A stretch of 64,000 nucleotides of DNA. It comes from CAYQEC01 sp964416425 (lineage in GTDB: Bacteria; Actinomycetota; Acidimicrobiia; Spongiisociales; UBA5794). Below, piece by piece: positions 15,822 through 23,836 of the stretch (positions are counted from its first letter, which is position 1; every line of letters starts with the position of its first letter). A program made the position numbers and the translations under genes. The notes beneath the pieces were generated by a model. It had not been told where the DNA came from. It did no database searches and saw nothing but the letters and a program-made list of their open reading frames with translations. Location: the NCBI GenBank assembly GCA_964416425.1, contig CAYQEC010000002.1, forward strand, positions 110,204-174,203. Direction: 5' to 3'.

Positions 15822-15845
15822 GCCGCAGGCCGCGGCCTTTGCGGC
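15822..15845 (+). terminator. strong hairpin after rex
   Basis: GCCGCA pairs with TGCGGC around an inner GGCC-rich loop, five bases after the rex stop. There is no U-tract. It is probably a GC-type terminator before the next promoter (TAGGGT at 15856-15861). Confidence 0.45.
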
Positions 15846-15855
15846 GACGGCGCGG

Positions 15856-15861
15856 TAGGGT
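15856..15861 (+). promoter_or_regulatory. -10 element TAGGGT for the cDPGS-like gene
   Basis: TAGGGT follows the rex hairpin and precedes an AGGAG ribosome site (15879-15883) and the ATG at 15892, giving a short leader of about 25 bases. Confidence 0.4.
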
Positions 15862-15891
15862 CGGGAGACCTCGGAGACAGGAGTTCGATCG

Positions 15892-17208
15892 ATGCCAACG
15901 CGCGTACTGATCCTCGGTGCCGCCGGACGTGATTTCCACGATTTCAACACGCTCTACCGCGGCCGTCCCGAATACGAGGTCGTCGGGTTCACCGCCACCC
16001 AGATTCCCGACATCGGCGGCCGCCGCTACCCGCCGGAGCTGGCCGGACCGGGTTACCCGGACGGGATTCCGATCCACCCGGAGGACCGGCTCGAGCAGCT
16101 CATCGCGGAGCAGGCGATCGACCTCGTCCTCTTCGCCTACTCGGACGTCTCCCACGAGCACGTCATGCACCTCGCCGCCCGGGCCGTCGCCGCCGGCGCC
16201 TCATTCTCCCTGGCGGGCGACGCCGCCCTTATCCCGTCGTCGAAGCCGGTGGTGGCGGTAACCGCCACCCGGACCGGGAGTGGGAAGAGCCAGACGAGCC
16301 GCCGCATCCGGGGCATCCTCGCCGCCGCCGGGAAACGAGTCGCGGTGATCCGCCATCCGATGCCGTACGGTGACCTGCTGCGGCAGCGGGTGCAGCGCTT
16401 CGCCTCGTTCCAGGATCTCGTCGCGGCCGACGTCACGGTCGAGGAGCGGGAGGAGTACGAGCCGTACCTGCGCCAGGGTGCCGTCGTCTACGCCGGGGTC
16501 GACTACGAAGCCATCCTGCGCACCGCCGAGGAGGAGGCGGACGTGATTCTGTGGGACGGCGGCAACAACGACCTCCCCTTCTTCCGGACCGATCTCGCGC
16601 TGTGCGTCGTCGACCCGTTCCGGGCCGGGCACGAGCTGCGCTACTGGCCGGGAGAGGCCAACCTCCGGCGCGCCGACGTCGTCATCATCAACAAGGTGGA
16701 CACCGCCCCGGCGGAGGGGGTCGAGCTGGTGCGCCGCAACGTGGCGGCGGCGGCTCCGGAGGCGGTGGTGATCGAGGCGGCGTCACCGATCACCGTCGAG
16801 CATCCGGAGCTGATCACCGGGAAGCGGGTGCTCGTGGTCGAGGACGGTCCCACCATCACCCACGGCGGCATGCCGGAGGGGGCCGGGGCGGTGGCGGCGC
16901 GCCGTCACGGGGCGGCCGACCTGATCGACCCCCGTCCCTTCGCCACAGGCTCACTCGCCGACGTCTACGCCGCCTACCCCCATATCGGTCCGGTGCTGCC
17001 GGCGATGGGATATGGCCACGAGCAGCTCGCCGAGCTGGCGGCGACGATCCGGGCCGCCGCCCCGGAGACGGTCGTGATCGGGACGCCGATCGACCTCGCT
17101 CGCATCGTCGACCTCGGCGATCTGCTCCGCACCAGGGTGTTCTACGAGCTGGAGGAAGTGGCCGGCGGTCCCACCCTCGAGCAGGTGCTGGGGCCGTTCC
17201 TCCGCTGA
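15892..17208 (+). CDS. cyclic 2,3-diphosphoglycerate synthetase-like GTPase
   Basis: A 438-residue protein resembling cyclic 2,3-diphosphoglycerate synthetase, which in archaea closes 2,3-diphosphoglycerate using ATP. The N-terminal Rossmann part begins VLILGAAGRDFHDFN; the second domain holds a P-loop TRTGSGKSQTSR at about residues 124-135, INKVD (NKxD) at about 265, and the family block VVDPFRAGHEL. The NKxD motif suggests GTP use. The homologue is complete, but whether bacteria make the cyclic compound is not established from sequence. It has its own promoter and an AGGAG site. Confidence 0.75.
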   Translation: MPTRVLILGAAGRDFHDFNTLYRGRPEYEVVGFTATQIPDIGGRRYPPELAGPGYPDGIPIHPEDRLEQLIAEQAIDLVLFAYSDVSHEHVMHLAARAVAAGASFSLAGDAALIPSSKPVVAVTATRTGSGKSQTSRRIRGILAAAGKRVAVIRHPMPYGDLLRQRVQRFASFQDLVAADVTVEEREEYEPYLRQGAVVYAGVDYEAILRTAEEEADVILWDGGNNDLPFFRTDLALCVVDPFRAGHELRYWPGEANLRRADVVIINKVDTAPAEGVELVRRNVAAAAPEAVVIEAASPITVEHPELITGKRVLVVEDGPTITHGGMPEGAGAVAARRHGAADLIDPRPFATGSLADVYAAYPHIGPVLPAMGYGHEQLAELAATIRAAAPETVVIGTPIDLARIVDLGDLLRTRVFYELEEVAGGPTLEQVLGPFLR

Positions 17209-17242
17209 CGGCGGAGGTGACCGCCGCCGAGCCGAGGCCGGC

Positions 17243-17767
17243 TCAGTCGCGGTCCTGTTCCTTCTCGTAGCGGTCGAGGGCCACCAGGAACATGAGGAAC
17301 AGGATGAGCGACGCCACGGCCAGCCCGATGGCGGGGATCCGCATCTGGAAGGCGTTGAGGCCGGCGAGGTTGGAGGGCCGCAGCCCGCGCGGGGCGTAGA
17401 CGACGAACAGCATCGAGCCCACCACCAGCCACCCGAAGACGGCGGCGCCGGTCACGAGGAAGGCGAGACGGCGCCCGAGATTGGTGGAGAGCACCAGGAA
17501 GCCGGATCCCACGAACGCCACCACCGCCACCACGGTGATGAGGATGCCCTTGGCGGCGACGGAGAACCCGGTGGGGTCGCCGGCGTCGTCGACCTGCCCG
17601 AAGACCTTCTCCCACGCATCGCCGGCGATGCTGCGCACCAGCGGGATGAAGGCCAGCACCGCCAGGACGAGCAATGTCAGCCCCAGCTTCTCGAGCGAGC
17701 TGAGCCCGCGCTCGTCCCGGACGATGGCAGCCAGGCGATCCGGCAGGCGGCGGGTGCAGCGCATCAC
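17243..17767 (-). CDS. four-TM membrane protein of the b6f-like operon
   Basis: A 174-residue protein with four hydrophobic helices (about residues 28-47, 71-96, 100-127 and 144-166) and a charged C-terminus ending KEQDRD. It is the last gene of the operon; its GTG at 17767 overlaps the cytochrome c stop (GTGA), with ATG at 17764 as the alternative. No heme or metal motif is seen. It may be an accessory subunit of the quinol-oxidising complex. Not assigned to a family. Confidence 0.6.
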   Translation of the reverse strand: MMRCTRRLPDRLAAIVRDERGLSSLEKLGLTLLVLAVLAFIPLVRSIAGDAWEKVFGQVDDAGDPTGFSVAAKGILITVVAVVAFVGSGFLVLSTNLGRRLAFLVTGAAVFGWLVVGSMLFVVYAPRGLRPSNLAGLNAFQMRIPAIGLAVASLILFLMFLVALDRYEKEQDRD

Positions 17768-19377
17768 AAGGACCGCTCGTAGGTGACGATGAGCTCGATG
17801 TCGTCCCGGCTCAGGATCTCCCCGAACGCCGGCATGCCGCCCACGCCGCTGAGACCGTTGACCCCGTAGTGGGAATCGGCCTCGGCGCCGCGGATCACGA
17901 AGGTGACGTGGTCCTCGACGTCGGGGAACTGGGTGATGGCCCGCCCGTCGGTGAGCGCCGGCGCCCAGGCCCCGGTCCCCGCCTCTTGCTCGAAGGCGAC
18001 CCCGGCGCTGTAGCCGGCGGTGTGACAGCGGGCGCAGTAGGCGTTGAACAGACCCACGGCGCGGGTGGCGTCGGCCAGCTCGAGGCCGGTGCGGGTGGCG
18101 ACCTCCTCGAAATCGACGTCCCAGGACCGATCCTGCAGCGCCTTCTCGAGGAAGGCGATTCCCTCGTTGGCGCTCTCCAGGAACCGGTCCTGCCGTTCGC
18201 TGATGACCTCGAGCTGGAGGTGGGTGGTTTCGAGCTCCTGGTAGAAGTGGTGGGCCGAGTCGAGGTCCGCCACGGGGCGGCCCCGCTCGTCGCTCATCGT
18301 GAAGGCGTTGTCCGGCGCCAGTTCGAGAGCGAACCGGTCGCTGGTGGTGGGCACGACCTCGAGGGTACGGTTCCCGTTCTCGTCGACCGATTCCTGCACG
18401 GCGCGGGTCGTCACCGTGTCGAACGTGATGGCGGCATCGGCGGTGAGGGCCTCTTCGGCGGCGTCGGTGAGGCCGTCACGGTCGCGGTCCGGGCCGGGAT
18501 TGTCGCAGCTCGTCCCCACCAGCTCGGCCGAGGCCTCGGTGCAGGTTCCGTCGCCGGAGAGCAGGGCGGCGATCTCGTCCGGCATGTCCTGGATCGTGGC
18601 GTACTGGCTCGGGGCGTCGAGGATGTCGTCCCGCGCCGCGTTCTGCTCGACGAGCCGCTTGCCGATCGTCTCCTCGGCGTTCTCGATCCGCTGCAGCGCC
18701 AGGGAGACGGCACCTTCGATCTTGTCGAGCGCCGCGCTCTGCGGGACCTGGATGCTCTTCAGGTAGGCCACCACCTGGTCGATCTGCTGCATCGTCATCG
18801 AGCCGCCGCCGGCGAGCCCGGCCGCCGGCATCGGGGTGCCGTGGCGGCCGTAGGTGATCCAGTGCCGCACCTCGTCTTCGGTGTAGCGGAAGAGCACGTC
18901 GTTGATCGACGGCGCCACCCACGACGTGTCGAGGCCGGAGCGGGCCTCGATGAAGGCGGCTCCGCCGCCTCCGCCGTCGGCGCCGTGGCACACCGTGCAC
19001 TCGAAGAGCTTCCACCACCGGAGGCCCTCCTCGAGGTAGTTCTCCTCGACCTGCTGGGCCGCCTCGGCCTGGCGGTGCGACTCCCCGACGAAGTAGACGG
19101 GGAGCAGGATGGCGAGCACCGCGGCGGCGATCGCCGCCGCCGAGAGCACGTGGGTGAGGCGGGTGGTTTCCAGCGCTTCGTCGTCGTCGTAGGGGTCGAG
19201 GTTCGGCGGAGGCGTCTCGGGGGGACGCCGACGCCGCCGGCTGGTGATGACGAGAAATCCCAGACCCAGCAGTAGCACTGCGACGGCGAGGATCAGCACC
19301 ACCGATCCGAGGCCGACGTTGCTGGGCCCGGCCGGCGTGGCGGGCTCGGCGGTGGCGAGGAGGGGCAGTGGGGTCAC
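17764..19377 (-). CDS. membrane-bound diheme cytochrome c of the b6f-like complex
   Basis: A 537-residue protein with two N-terminal transmembrane helices (about 21-46 and 77-97). Two cytochrome c domains follow: CTVCH at 127-131 with Met183 (TPMP), and CARCH at 448-452 with Met515 (GGMPAFG). Between them is an approximately 230-residue insert with helical segments and a calcium-loop-like D297-x-D299-x-D301-G-L-x-D305-x2-E308. It probably accepts electrons from the Rieske centre. GTG at 19377 overlaps the Rieske stop (GTGA). Actinobacterial QcrC normally has two adjacent heme domains, so the long insert is unusual. Confidence 0.85.
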   Translation of the reverse strand: MTPLPLLATAEPATPAGPSNVGLGSVVLILAVAVLLLGLGFLVITSRRRRRPPETPPPNLDPYDDDEALETTRLTHVLSAAAIAAAVLAILLPVYFVGESHRQAEAAQQVEENYLEEGLRWWKLFECTVCHGADGGGGGAAFIEARSGLDTSWVAPSINDVLFRYTEDEVRHWITYGRHGTPMPAAGLAGGGSMTMQQIDQVVAYLKSIQVPQSAALDKIEGAVSLALQRIENAEETIGKRLVEQNAARDDILDAPSQYATIQDMPDEIAALLSGDGTCTEASAELVGTSCDNPGPDRDRDGLTDAAEEALTADAAITFDTVTTRAVQESVDENGNRTLEVVPTTSDRFALELAPDNAFTMSDERGRPVADLDSAHHFYQELETTHLQLEVISERQDRFLESANEGIAFLEKALQDRSWDVDFEEVATRTGLELADATRAVGLFNAYCARCHTAGYSAGVAFEQEAGTGAWAPALTDGRAITQFPDVEDHVTFVIRGAEADSHYGVNGLSGVGGMPAFGEILSRDDIELIVTYERSL

Positions 19378-20249
19378 AGGCAGGAAGGTCCTTGCGGGTA
19401 GGAGGCGGTCTTGTGGTGGGCGCGGGCGGTTTGAAAGATGGTGCCCGTGTTGATGATGAGGTCCCCGGCGTCGTTGACCGCCACCTCGAAACGGTCCATG
19501 TTGCGAGGGGCCGGGCCGGCCTCGTACTCGCCGTGGAAGTTGTACCTGGATCCGTGGCAAGGACACTCGAATCCCTGTGAGGAAGTGCACTCCGGCACCC
19601 GGCAGCCGAGGTGGACGCAGCGTTGCCACAGGGCCATCACACCCGGTTCGACCCCGCCCCCGGCGAGCACCGGGAGGCCTTCGAAGGAGCTGTCGGGAAC
19701 GTCCTTCTCGTCCATGACGACCAGCCAGGACTGGGCGGGGGGGATGAACTTGGGGATGAGGGTGCCGTCGTCCTGCACGATCTCGTCGCGGAGGGCGACG
19801 AGGTTGCCGGCGTTGATCGGGGTGCCGAAGCCTCCCTTCAGCTTGGGCCAGAGGAAGGAGAGCATGCCCAGGCCGAGTGAGGCGAAGAACGCCCCGGCGA
19901 AGAGCCCGAGGCTTGCCCGGTTGAGGAACTTGCGGCGGGTGACCCCCATCTCGGCGGCGGAGACCGGGATGCGGGGGATGGCGGCCGCCGGCTCGTCGCC
20001 GGGAAGCGGCGCCGCCGCGGCGGGGACACTCTCGGCAGCCTCCGCTGCGGCGGCGGGAGCGTCGTCCGCGGCGGGTTCCAGGGCCACGGGCTCCGGGGCG
20101 ACGTCGGGCGTGGCGTCGGCGGCGGCGGGCTCGAACTCCCCGACGACAGGCCCGGTCGGGCCGCGGCGCCACGCGACGGTGAAGACCGCCACCGCCAGCA
20201 GTGCGGCGGCCGAGATCAGGGCGATCGCAAAGATGGTGGTGGCACTCAT
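19374..20249 (-). CDS. Rieske iron-sulfur protein with extra N-terminal TM and acidic linker
   Basis: A 291-residue Rieske subunit. Cluster ligands are Cys211 and His213 in CVHLGC and Cys229 and His232 in CPCHGS; Cys216 and Cys231 can form the usual disulfide. A twin-arginine TRRKFLNRASLGLF signal-anchor lies at about 104-117. Upstream of that there is an additional hydrophobic helix (3-27) and a 65-residue Ala/Pro/Glu/Asp-rich linker, not part of a standard Rieske protein. ATG overlaps the subunit IV stop (TGATG). It carries electrons from quinol to cytochrome c. Confidence 0.92.
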   Translation of the reverse strand: MSATTIFAIALISAAALLAVAVFTVAWRRGPTGPVVGEFEPAAADATPDVAPEPVALEPAADDAPAAAAEAAESVPAAAAPLPGDEPAAAIPRIPVSAAEMGVTRRKFLNRASLGLFAGAFFASLGLGMLSFLWPKLKGGFGTPINAGNLVALRDEIVQDDGTLIPKFIPPAQSWLVVMDEKDVPDSSFEGLPVLAGGGVEPGVMALWQRCVHLGCRVPECTSSQGFECPCHGSRYNFHGEYEAGPAPRNMDRFEVAVNDAGDLIINTGTIFQTARAHHKTASYPQGPSCL

Positions 20250-21610
20250 CAGAAGTCGAAGAAGACGCCGTCGACCCAGGGGAACGTGAAGCTGAAGCCG
20301 GGACCCCGGAAGAACGAGCCGTAGATGGTGAGCACCGCCGCCGCCATCAGGAAGAACGTGAAGAGCATGATCGCCAGCTTCCGGTCGGAGGGCCGCGACG
20401 ACGGGTTCTTGTCGAGGTAGGGGATGAGGGCGATCCCGACGAGGCCGAAGGTCGGGATGATCACACCGGCGACCTGGGGGTCGAAGTAGGAGAGCAGCTC
20501 CTGGAGGCCGAGGAAGTACCAGGGCGCCTTGGACGGGTTCGGCTGCTGGTTGAAGTTGGCGAACTCGAGCAGCGGGGCGTTGACGAACACCGAGAAGATG
20601 ATGAGGCCGGCCGTTACCACCATGAGGGCCACGAATTCGATGGCGAGCAGGTGGGGCCAGGTGTTCACCTTGTCGGTGGGCTCCTTCTTGACCTGCTGGA
20701 TCGCTCCCGCCTTGACGACGGTGAGGAGGCGTTGGGTCCGTACCTCACCGGGGGGTGGTGCCGTCGCCGTCGCCACGCCCCCGGCGGGTGCGGCGGCTGC
20801 GGGGGCGGCGGGAGTGGCGGGAGCGGCCGGAGTGGCTGCGGGGGCGGGGGTCTCGGCCGGTGGGGGTGGTGCCGTCGCGGCGGGCGCCGCGGGTTCGGGG
20901 GCGGCTGCGGGGGCGGCTGTGGGGGCTCCTGCCACGCGTTGTCGGGCCTTCATGGCGCGTTCGAGGAGGGGGACGGGGACGCCGTACTGCTCGGATTCGG
21001 CGGCGAGGTCCCGTCCGGCGGCGGCGGGAGCGGCCGGAGTGGCTGCGGGGGCGGGGGTCTCGGCCGGTGGCGGTGGCGTCGGGGTCCCGGCCGGTGCCGT
21101 CGCGGCGGGCGTCGCGGGTTCCGGAACGGAGGGAGTCTCCTCGGCCCTCAGCTCGGCGAGCACCTCGCCGACGTCTCTGCCCTCGGCCATGGCCCGTGCC
21201 TCGGCAGCCCGGAGCAGGAGGTGCTCCGGGAGCTTGGACCCCTCCAGCCCGCCGGTGGCGACCTCGGGAAGCGCCCCGACGGACTCGGGTTCGGGTACGG
21301 CCGGCGCCGACGCGGTCTCGCCCTTCATCTCGGCGAGGACCTCCTCGACGTCGCGTCCCTCGGCCTTGGCGCGGGCCTGGGCGGAGCGGCGCAGGATGTG
21401 GTCGGGCAGCCCGGCGAGTTCCAGGTCGCCGCTGATCGTGTGGTGGACCGGCTCCTCCTCCGGGGTCGCGGCGGGCTCCTCCGGGGTCGGCGTGAGCTCA
21501 GGCGCCGCCTCGCCCTTCATCTCGGCGAGCACTTCTTCCACGTCGCGCCCTTCGGCCTTGGCGCGGGCCTCGGCGGCGCGCCGGAGCAGGTGCTCGGGAA
21601 GGTCAGCCAT
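20249..21610 (-). CDS. cytochrome b C-terminal subunit (subunit IV-like) with N-terminal repeated modules
   Basis: A 453-residue protein. The last 150 residues are the cytochrome b C-terminal domain with three helices and the quinol-site motif KAPWYFLGLQELLSYFDP at 361-378, where most bc1/b6f proteins have PEWY. The first 300 residues are extra: three near-identical modules (2-34, 66-98, 126-157; LPEHLLRRAAEARAKAEGRD then VEEVLAEM) and a degenerate fourth (208-228; VPVPLLERAMKARQRVAG), joined by Pro/Ala/Glu-rich linkers. A matching module occurs twice in the cytochrome c at 25773-26864. By b6f topology this extension is cytoplasmic. Confidence 0.85.
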   Translation of the reverse strand: MADLPEHLLRRAAEARAKAEGRDVEEVLAEMKGEAAPELTPTPEEPAATPEEEPVHHTISGDLELAGLPDHILRRSAQARAKAEGRDVEEVLAEMKGETASAPAVPEPESVGALPEVATGGLEGSKLPEHLLLRAAEARAMAEGRDVGEVLAELRAEETPSVPEPATPAATAPAGTPTPPPPAETPAPAATPAAPAAAGRDLAAESEQYGVPVPLLERAMKARQRVAGAPTAAPAAAPEPAAPAATAPPPPAETPAPAATPAAPATPAAPAAAAPAGGVATATAPPPGEVRTQRLLTVVKAGAIQQVKKEPTDKVNTWPHLLAIEFVALMVVTAGLIIFSVFVNAPLLEFANFNQQPNPSKAPWYFLGLQELLSYFDPQVAGVIIPTFGLVGIALIPYLDKNPSSRPSDRKLAIMLFTFFLMAAAVLTIYGSFFRGPGFSFTFPWVDGVFFDF

Positions 21611-21625
21611 GGGCGCCTCCCCCGA

Positions 21626-22408
21626 TCACAGCGGCCCCGAGATCCCGCCGTCCTTACGCACCCGCCAGAAATGCACCGCCATGAACACGACGATGATGAA
21701 GGGCAGGAAGAGGACATGCAGCACATACCAGCGCAGCAACGTGTCCGGGGTGATCTGCACCCCGCCGATAAGGGCGAACGACACCTGTTGACCGAACAGG
21801 GGCGTGTACGAAGCCATGTTCGAGCCCACCGTCACCGCCCACAACGCCAGCTGATCCCAGGGCAGCAGGTACCCGGTGAAGGAGAGCAGCAGGGTGAGCA
21901 GGAGCAGGATGACCCCGACGACCCAGTTGAACTCGCGGGGCGGCTTGTAGGCGCCGTGGTAGAAGACCCGGGCCATGTGGAGGAACACGGTCAGCACCAT
22001 GAGGTGGGCTCCCCACCGGTGGATGTTCCGCACCAGCTGGCCGAAGGCGACGTCGGTCGAGAGCGCCTGCACGTCCGTGAAAGCCGCCGGCGACGTCGGG
22101 TGGTAATAGAACATGAGGAAGATGCCCGTGATGGTGAGGAGGATGAAGAGGAAGAAGCTCAACCCTCCGAGGCACAGCGTGTAGGAGAGACGCACCGCGT
22201 GCCGCTTCACCTTCACCGGGTGGAGGTGGTAGAGCACGTTGTTCATGATCACGTAGGAGCGGTTGCGGGGGGAATCGGAGTAGCCGTGGCGGAACGGCGA
22301 GCCGGGACGGAAGATGCTCGACCACGCCTGGCTGGAGCGAACGTGCTCCCCGGCGTTGGCGAGCCGTTCCCGCAGCCCCACCTTCCCGCTTCCGTTTCCG
22401 TTTGCCAC
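21626..22408 (-). CDS. cytochrome b (N-terminal, b6-type) subunit
   Basis: A 260-residue four-helix cytochrome b. Heme ligands are His130/His144 (spacing 13) and His231/His246 (spacing 14); the 14-residue spacing is that of b6f-type and Gram-positive menaquinol complexes, not mitochondrial bc1. Cys79 in CLGG sits where b6 Cys35 binds the extra covalent heme ci, so a ci heme is likely. The hinge motif GYLLPWDQLALWA is intact. GTG start at 22408. The C-terminal half is encoded by the next gene, the split arrangement of b6f complexes. Confidence 0.93.
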   Translation of the reverse strand: MANGNGSGKVGLRERLANAGEHVRSSQAWSSIFRPGSPFRHGYSDSPRNRSYVIMNNVLYHLHPVKVKRHAVRLSYTLCLGGLSFFLFILLTITGIFLMFYYHPTSPAAFTDVQALSTDVAFGQLVRNIHRWGAHLMVLTVFLHMARVFYHGAYKPPREFNWVVGVILLLLTLLLSFTGYLLPWDQLALWAVTVGSNMASYTPLFGQQVSFALIGGVQITPDTLLRWYVLHVLFLPFIIVVFMAVHFWRVRKDGGISGPL

Positions 22409-22459
22409 CTTGTCGTCCTTCCCACGGATCGGCGCCGCGGCCGGCCAAGATAGTCCCCG

Positions 22460-22906
22460 CTACCAGCGCATCCCGTACATGTACCCGTTCTTGAAGTCCC
22501 GCTGCCCCGAGTCGTACTCCCAGGGAGCGTCGTCGTACCGGCCGGCCTCGTCCGCCACCGATCCGGCGAATTTGCCGAGGGTGATCACGCCGGTCGGGCA
22601 CCGATCGATGCAGAGGGCGCAGCGGGTGCAGGCGTCCTCGTCGACGAGGAAGAAGCCACGGTTCTCCGGCTTGTCGCCCGGATCGGAGACGTTGGTGGCA
22701 TCGGTGATGGCGTCGAGCGAGAGGTAGTGGATGCACTTCCAGGGGCAGATGTCGACGCATCCCTCACAGAGGATGCACTCCGACTGGTCGATGTGCAGGA
22801 ACTGCTTCGGCTTGACCGCACTCTGCAGGAATGAGCCGTCGACCTCAGTGAGCTCGTAGTCGTCCCGGGTCGGCACCAGGTCGGTCCACACGTCGGACTT
22901 CGCCAC
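22460..22906 (-). CDS. 2x[4Fe-4S] ferredoxin-like subunit of the b6f-like operon
   Basis: A 148-residue protein with two complete [4Fe-4S] motifs: C44, C47, C50, C54 and C93, C96, C99, C103. A 38-residue loop separates them. The tail is acidic and aromatic (WEYDSGQRDFKNGYMYGMRW). No transmembrane helix or signal is present, so it is cytoplasmic. Its place between a membrane subunit and cytochrome b suggests a bound electron-transfer subunit on the cytoplasmic side, able to exchange electrons with heme ci or with a soluble partner. GTG start; four bases after the upstream gene. Ferredoxin subunits are not part of standard actinobacterial qcr operons. Confidence 0.85.
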   Translation of the reverse strand: MAKSDVWTDLVPTRDDYELTEVDGSFLQSAVKPKQFLHIDQSECILCEGCVDICPWKCIHYLSLDAITDATNVSDPGDKPENRGFFLVDEDACTRCALCIDRCPTGVITLGKFAGSVADEAGRYDDAPWEYDSGQRDFKNGYMYGMRW

Positions 22907-22909
22907 CGG

Positions 22910-23518
22910 CTACCTCCCTTCCCTGCGCAACGGGCGCCCGTAGGCGGACACCGGCTCCGGGACGGGGGTGGGGACGGTGGGCTCCCGGGCCGCCCTGCCC
23001 TGCCAGCGCACCATGGTGAAGGCGACGGCCGCGAGGGCTCCGGCGGCGTAGCCCCCCGACACCATGTCCTTGAGGGCGGCGAACGAGATCGAGACCTCGT
23101 TGCCGAGCACGAGCCAGCTCGGGATGGTGAAGGCGATCTTCTGCGGCGTCCACTCCCACTGGGCCTGGGTCAGGGTCAGCCACTGATTGGGGACGATGCC
23201 GAACATGATGATCATCAGCGCGGCGAACAGCGCCGCGCCCAAGGCGGCGCGGGCCCAGGTCATCTGCCGCTGGTAGAGGAAAGCGAGGGCCGTGCCTCCG
23301 ATCGCCAGTACGACGCCGCCGACCGAGACGATCTGACCCAGCAGCGACCATAGCCAACCGCGCGGAATCGAGGGGTAGATGTCCCGTCCCAGGTTGTCGG
23401 TGACGGGCAGGGCGGTGAAGTGGGCCCACAGGGCGCCGAGCACCGCGGCGCTCACGCCGGCCATCATGGCGGCGAGGCCCAACCTCAGGTATCGCTTGTG
23501 CGTCTCGGTCTGCAGCAT
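22910..23518 (-). CDS. four-TM membrane protein heading the b6f-like operon
   Basis: A 202-residue protein with about four hydrophobic helices (12-33, 55-80, 86-108, 150-172) and a Pro-rich basic tail. ATG at 23518 was chosen because the first helix follows directly and a plausible TAGAAT -10 lies 34 bases upstream on the minus strand. No heme, metal or quinone motif is recognised. It is the first gene of a seven-gene operon and is separated by only three bases from the ferredoxin gene, so a membrane anchor for the ferredoxin is a reasonable guess. Confidence 0.65.
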   Translation of the reverse strand: MLQTETHKRYLRLGLAAMMAGVSAAVLGALWAHFTALPVTDNLGRDIYPSIPRGWLWSLLGQIVSVGGVVLAIGGTALAFLYQRQMTWARAALGAALFAALMIIMFGIVPNQWLTLTQAQWEWTPQKIAFTIPSWLVLGNEVSISFAALKDMVSGGYAAGALAAVAFTMVRWQGRAAREPTVPTPVPEPVSAYGRPLRREGR

Positions 23519-23836
23519 CGTCCTCGCTCGCCACGCCGGTCGCGTCGGCGGCATTCTAAGCAACCGAGTCTGGTGCGGTGACGGGTTCTGCGGGATGTCG
23601 CGAGGCCGATCGCGCCCGGCCGGAGCCCGCCGACCGGCCCCGGAACCGGGTGCCGGCAAGGGTGCGGGTGGCGCCGGAAGCTGCCCGACCCCGGCGCCTG
23701 CCCCGCCGGAGCGAGACCCCGGGGCCGGCGTCGCCGATCCTTCCCGAATCGTGTGTCCGGCCGCGGCCCTTTGGCTAGGCTGCCCCCGCCGCCGAGAGGT
23801 GGGGCGGCATCGGCGCAGAGGGAAGGGTGGAGGACG
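23519..23836. promoter_or_regulatory. divergent promoter region of the b6f-like and CcoNO-like operons
   Basis: A 318-base gap between divergent operons. On the minus strand TAGAAT (23558-23553) can serve the b6f-like operon. On the plus strand TAGGCT (23776-23781) can serve the CcoNO-like gene, which has an AGGGTGGAGG ribosome site about three bases before its GTG. No strong -35 and no obvious operator were seen, but shared control of both operons is likely. Confidence 0.45.
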
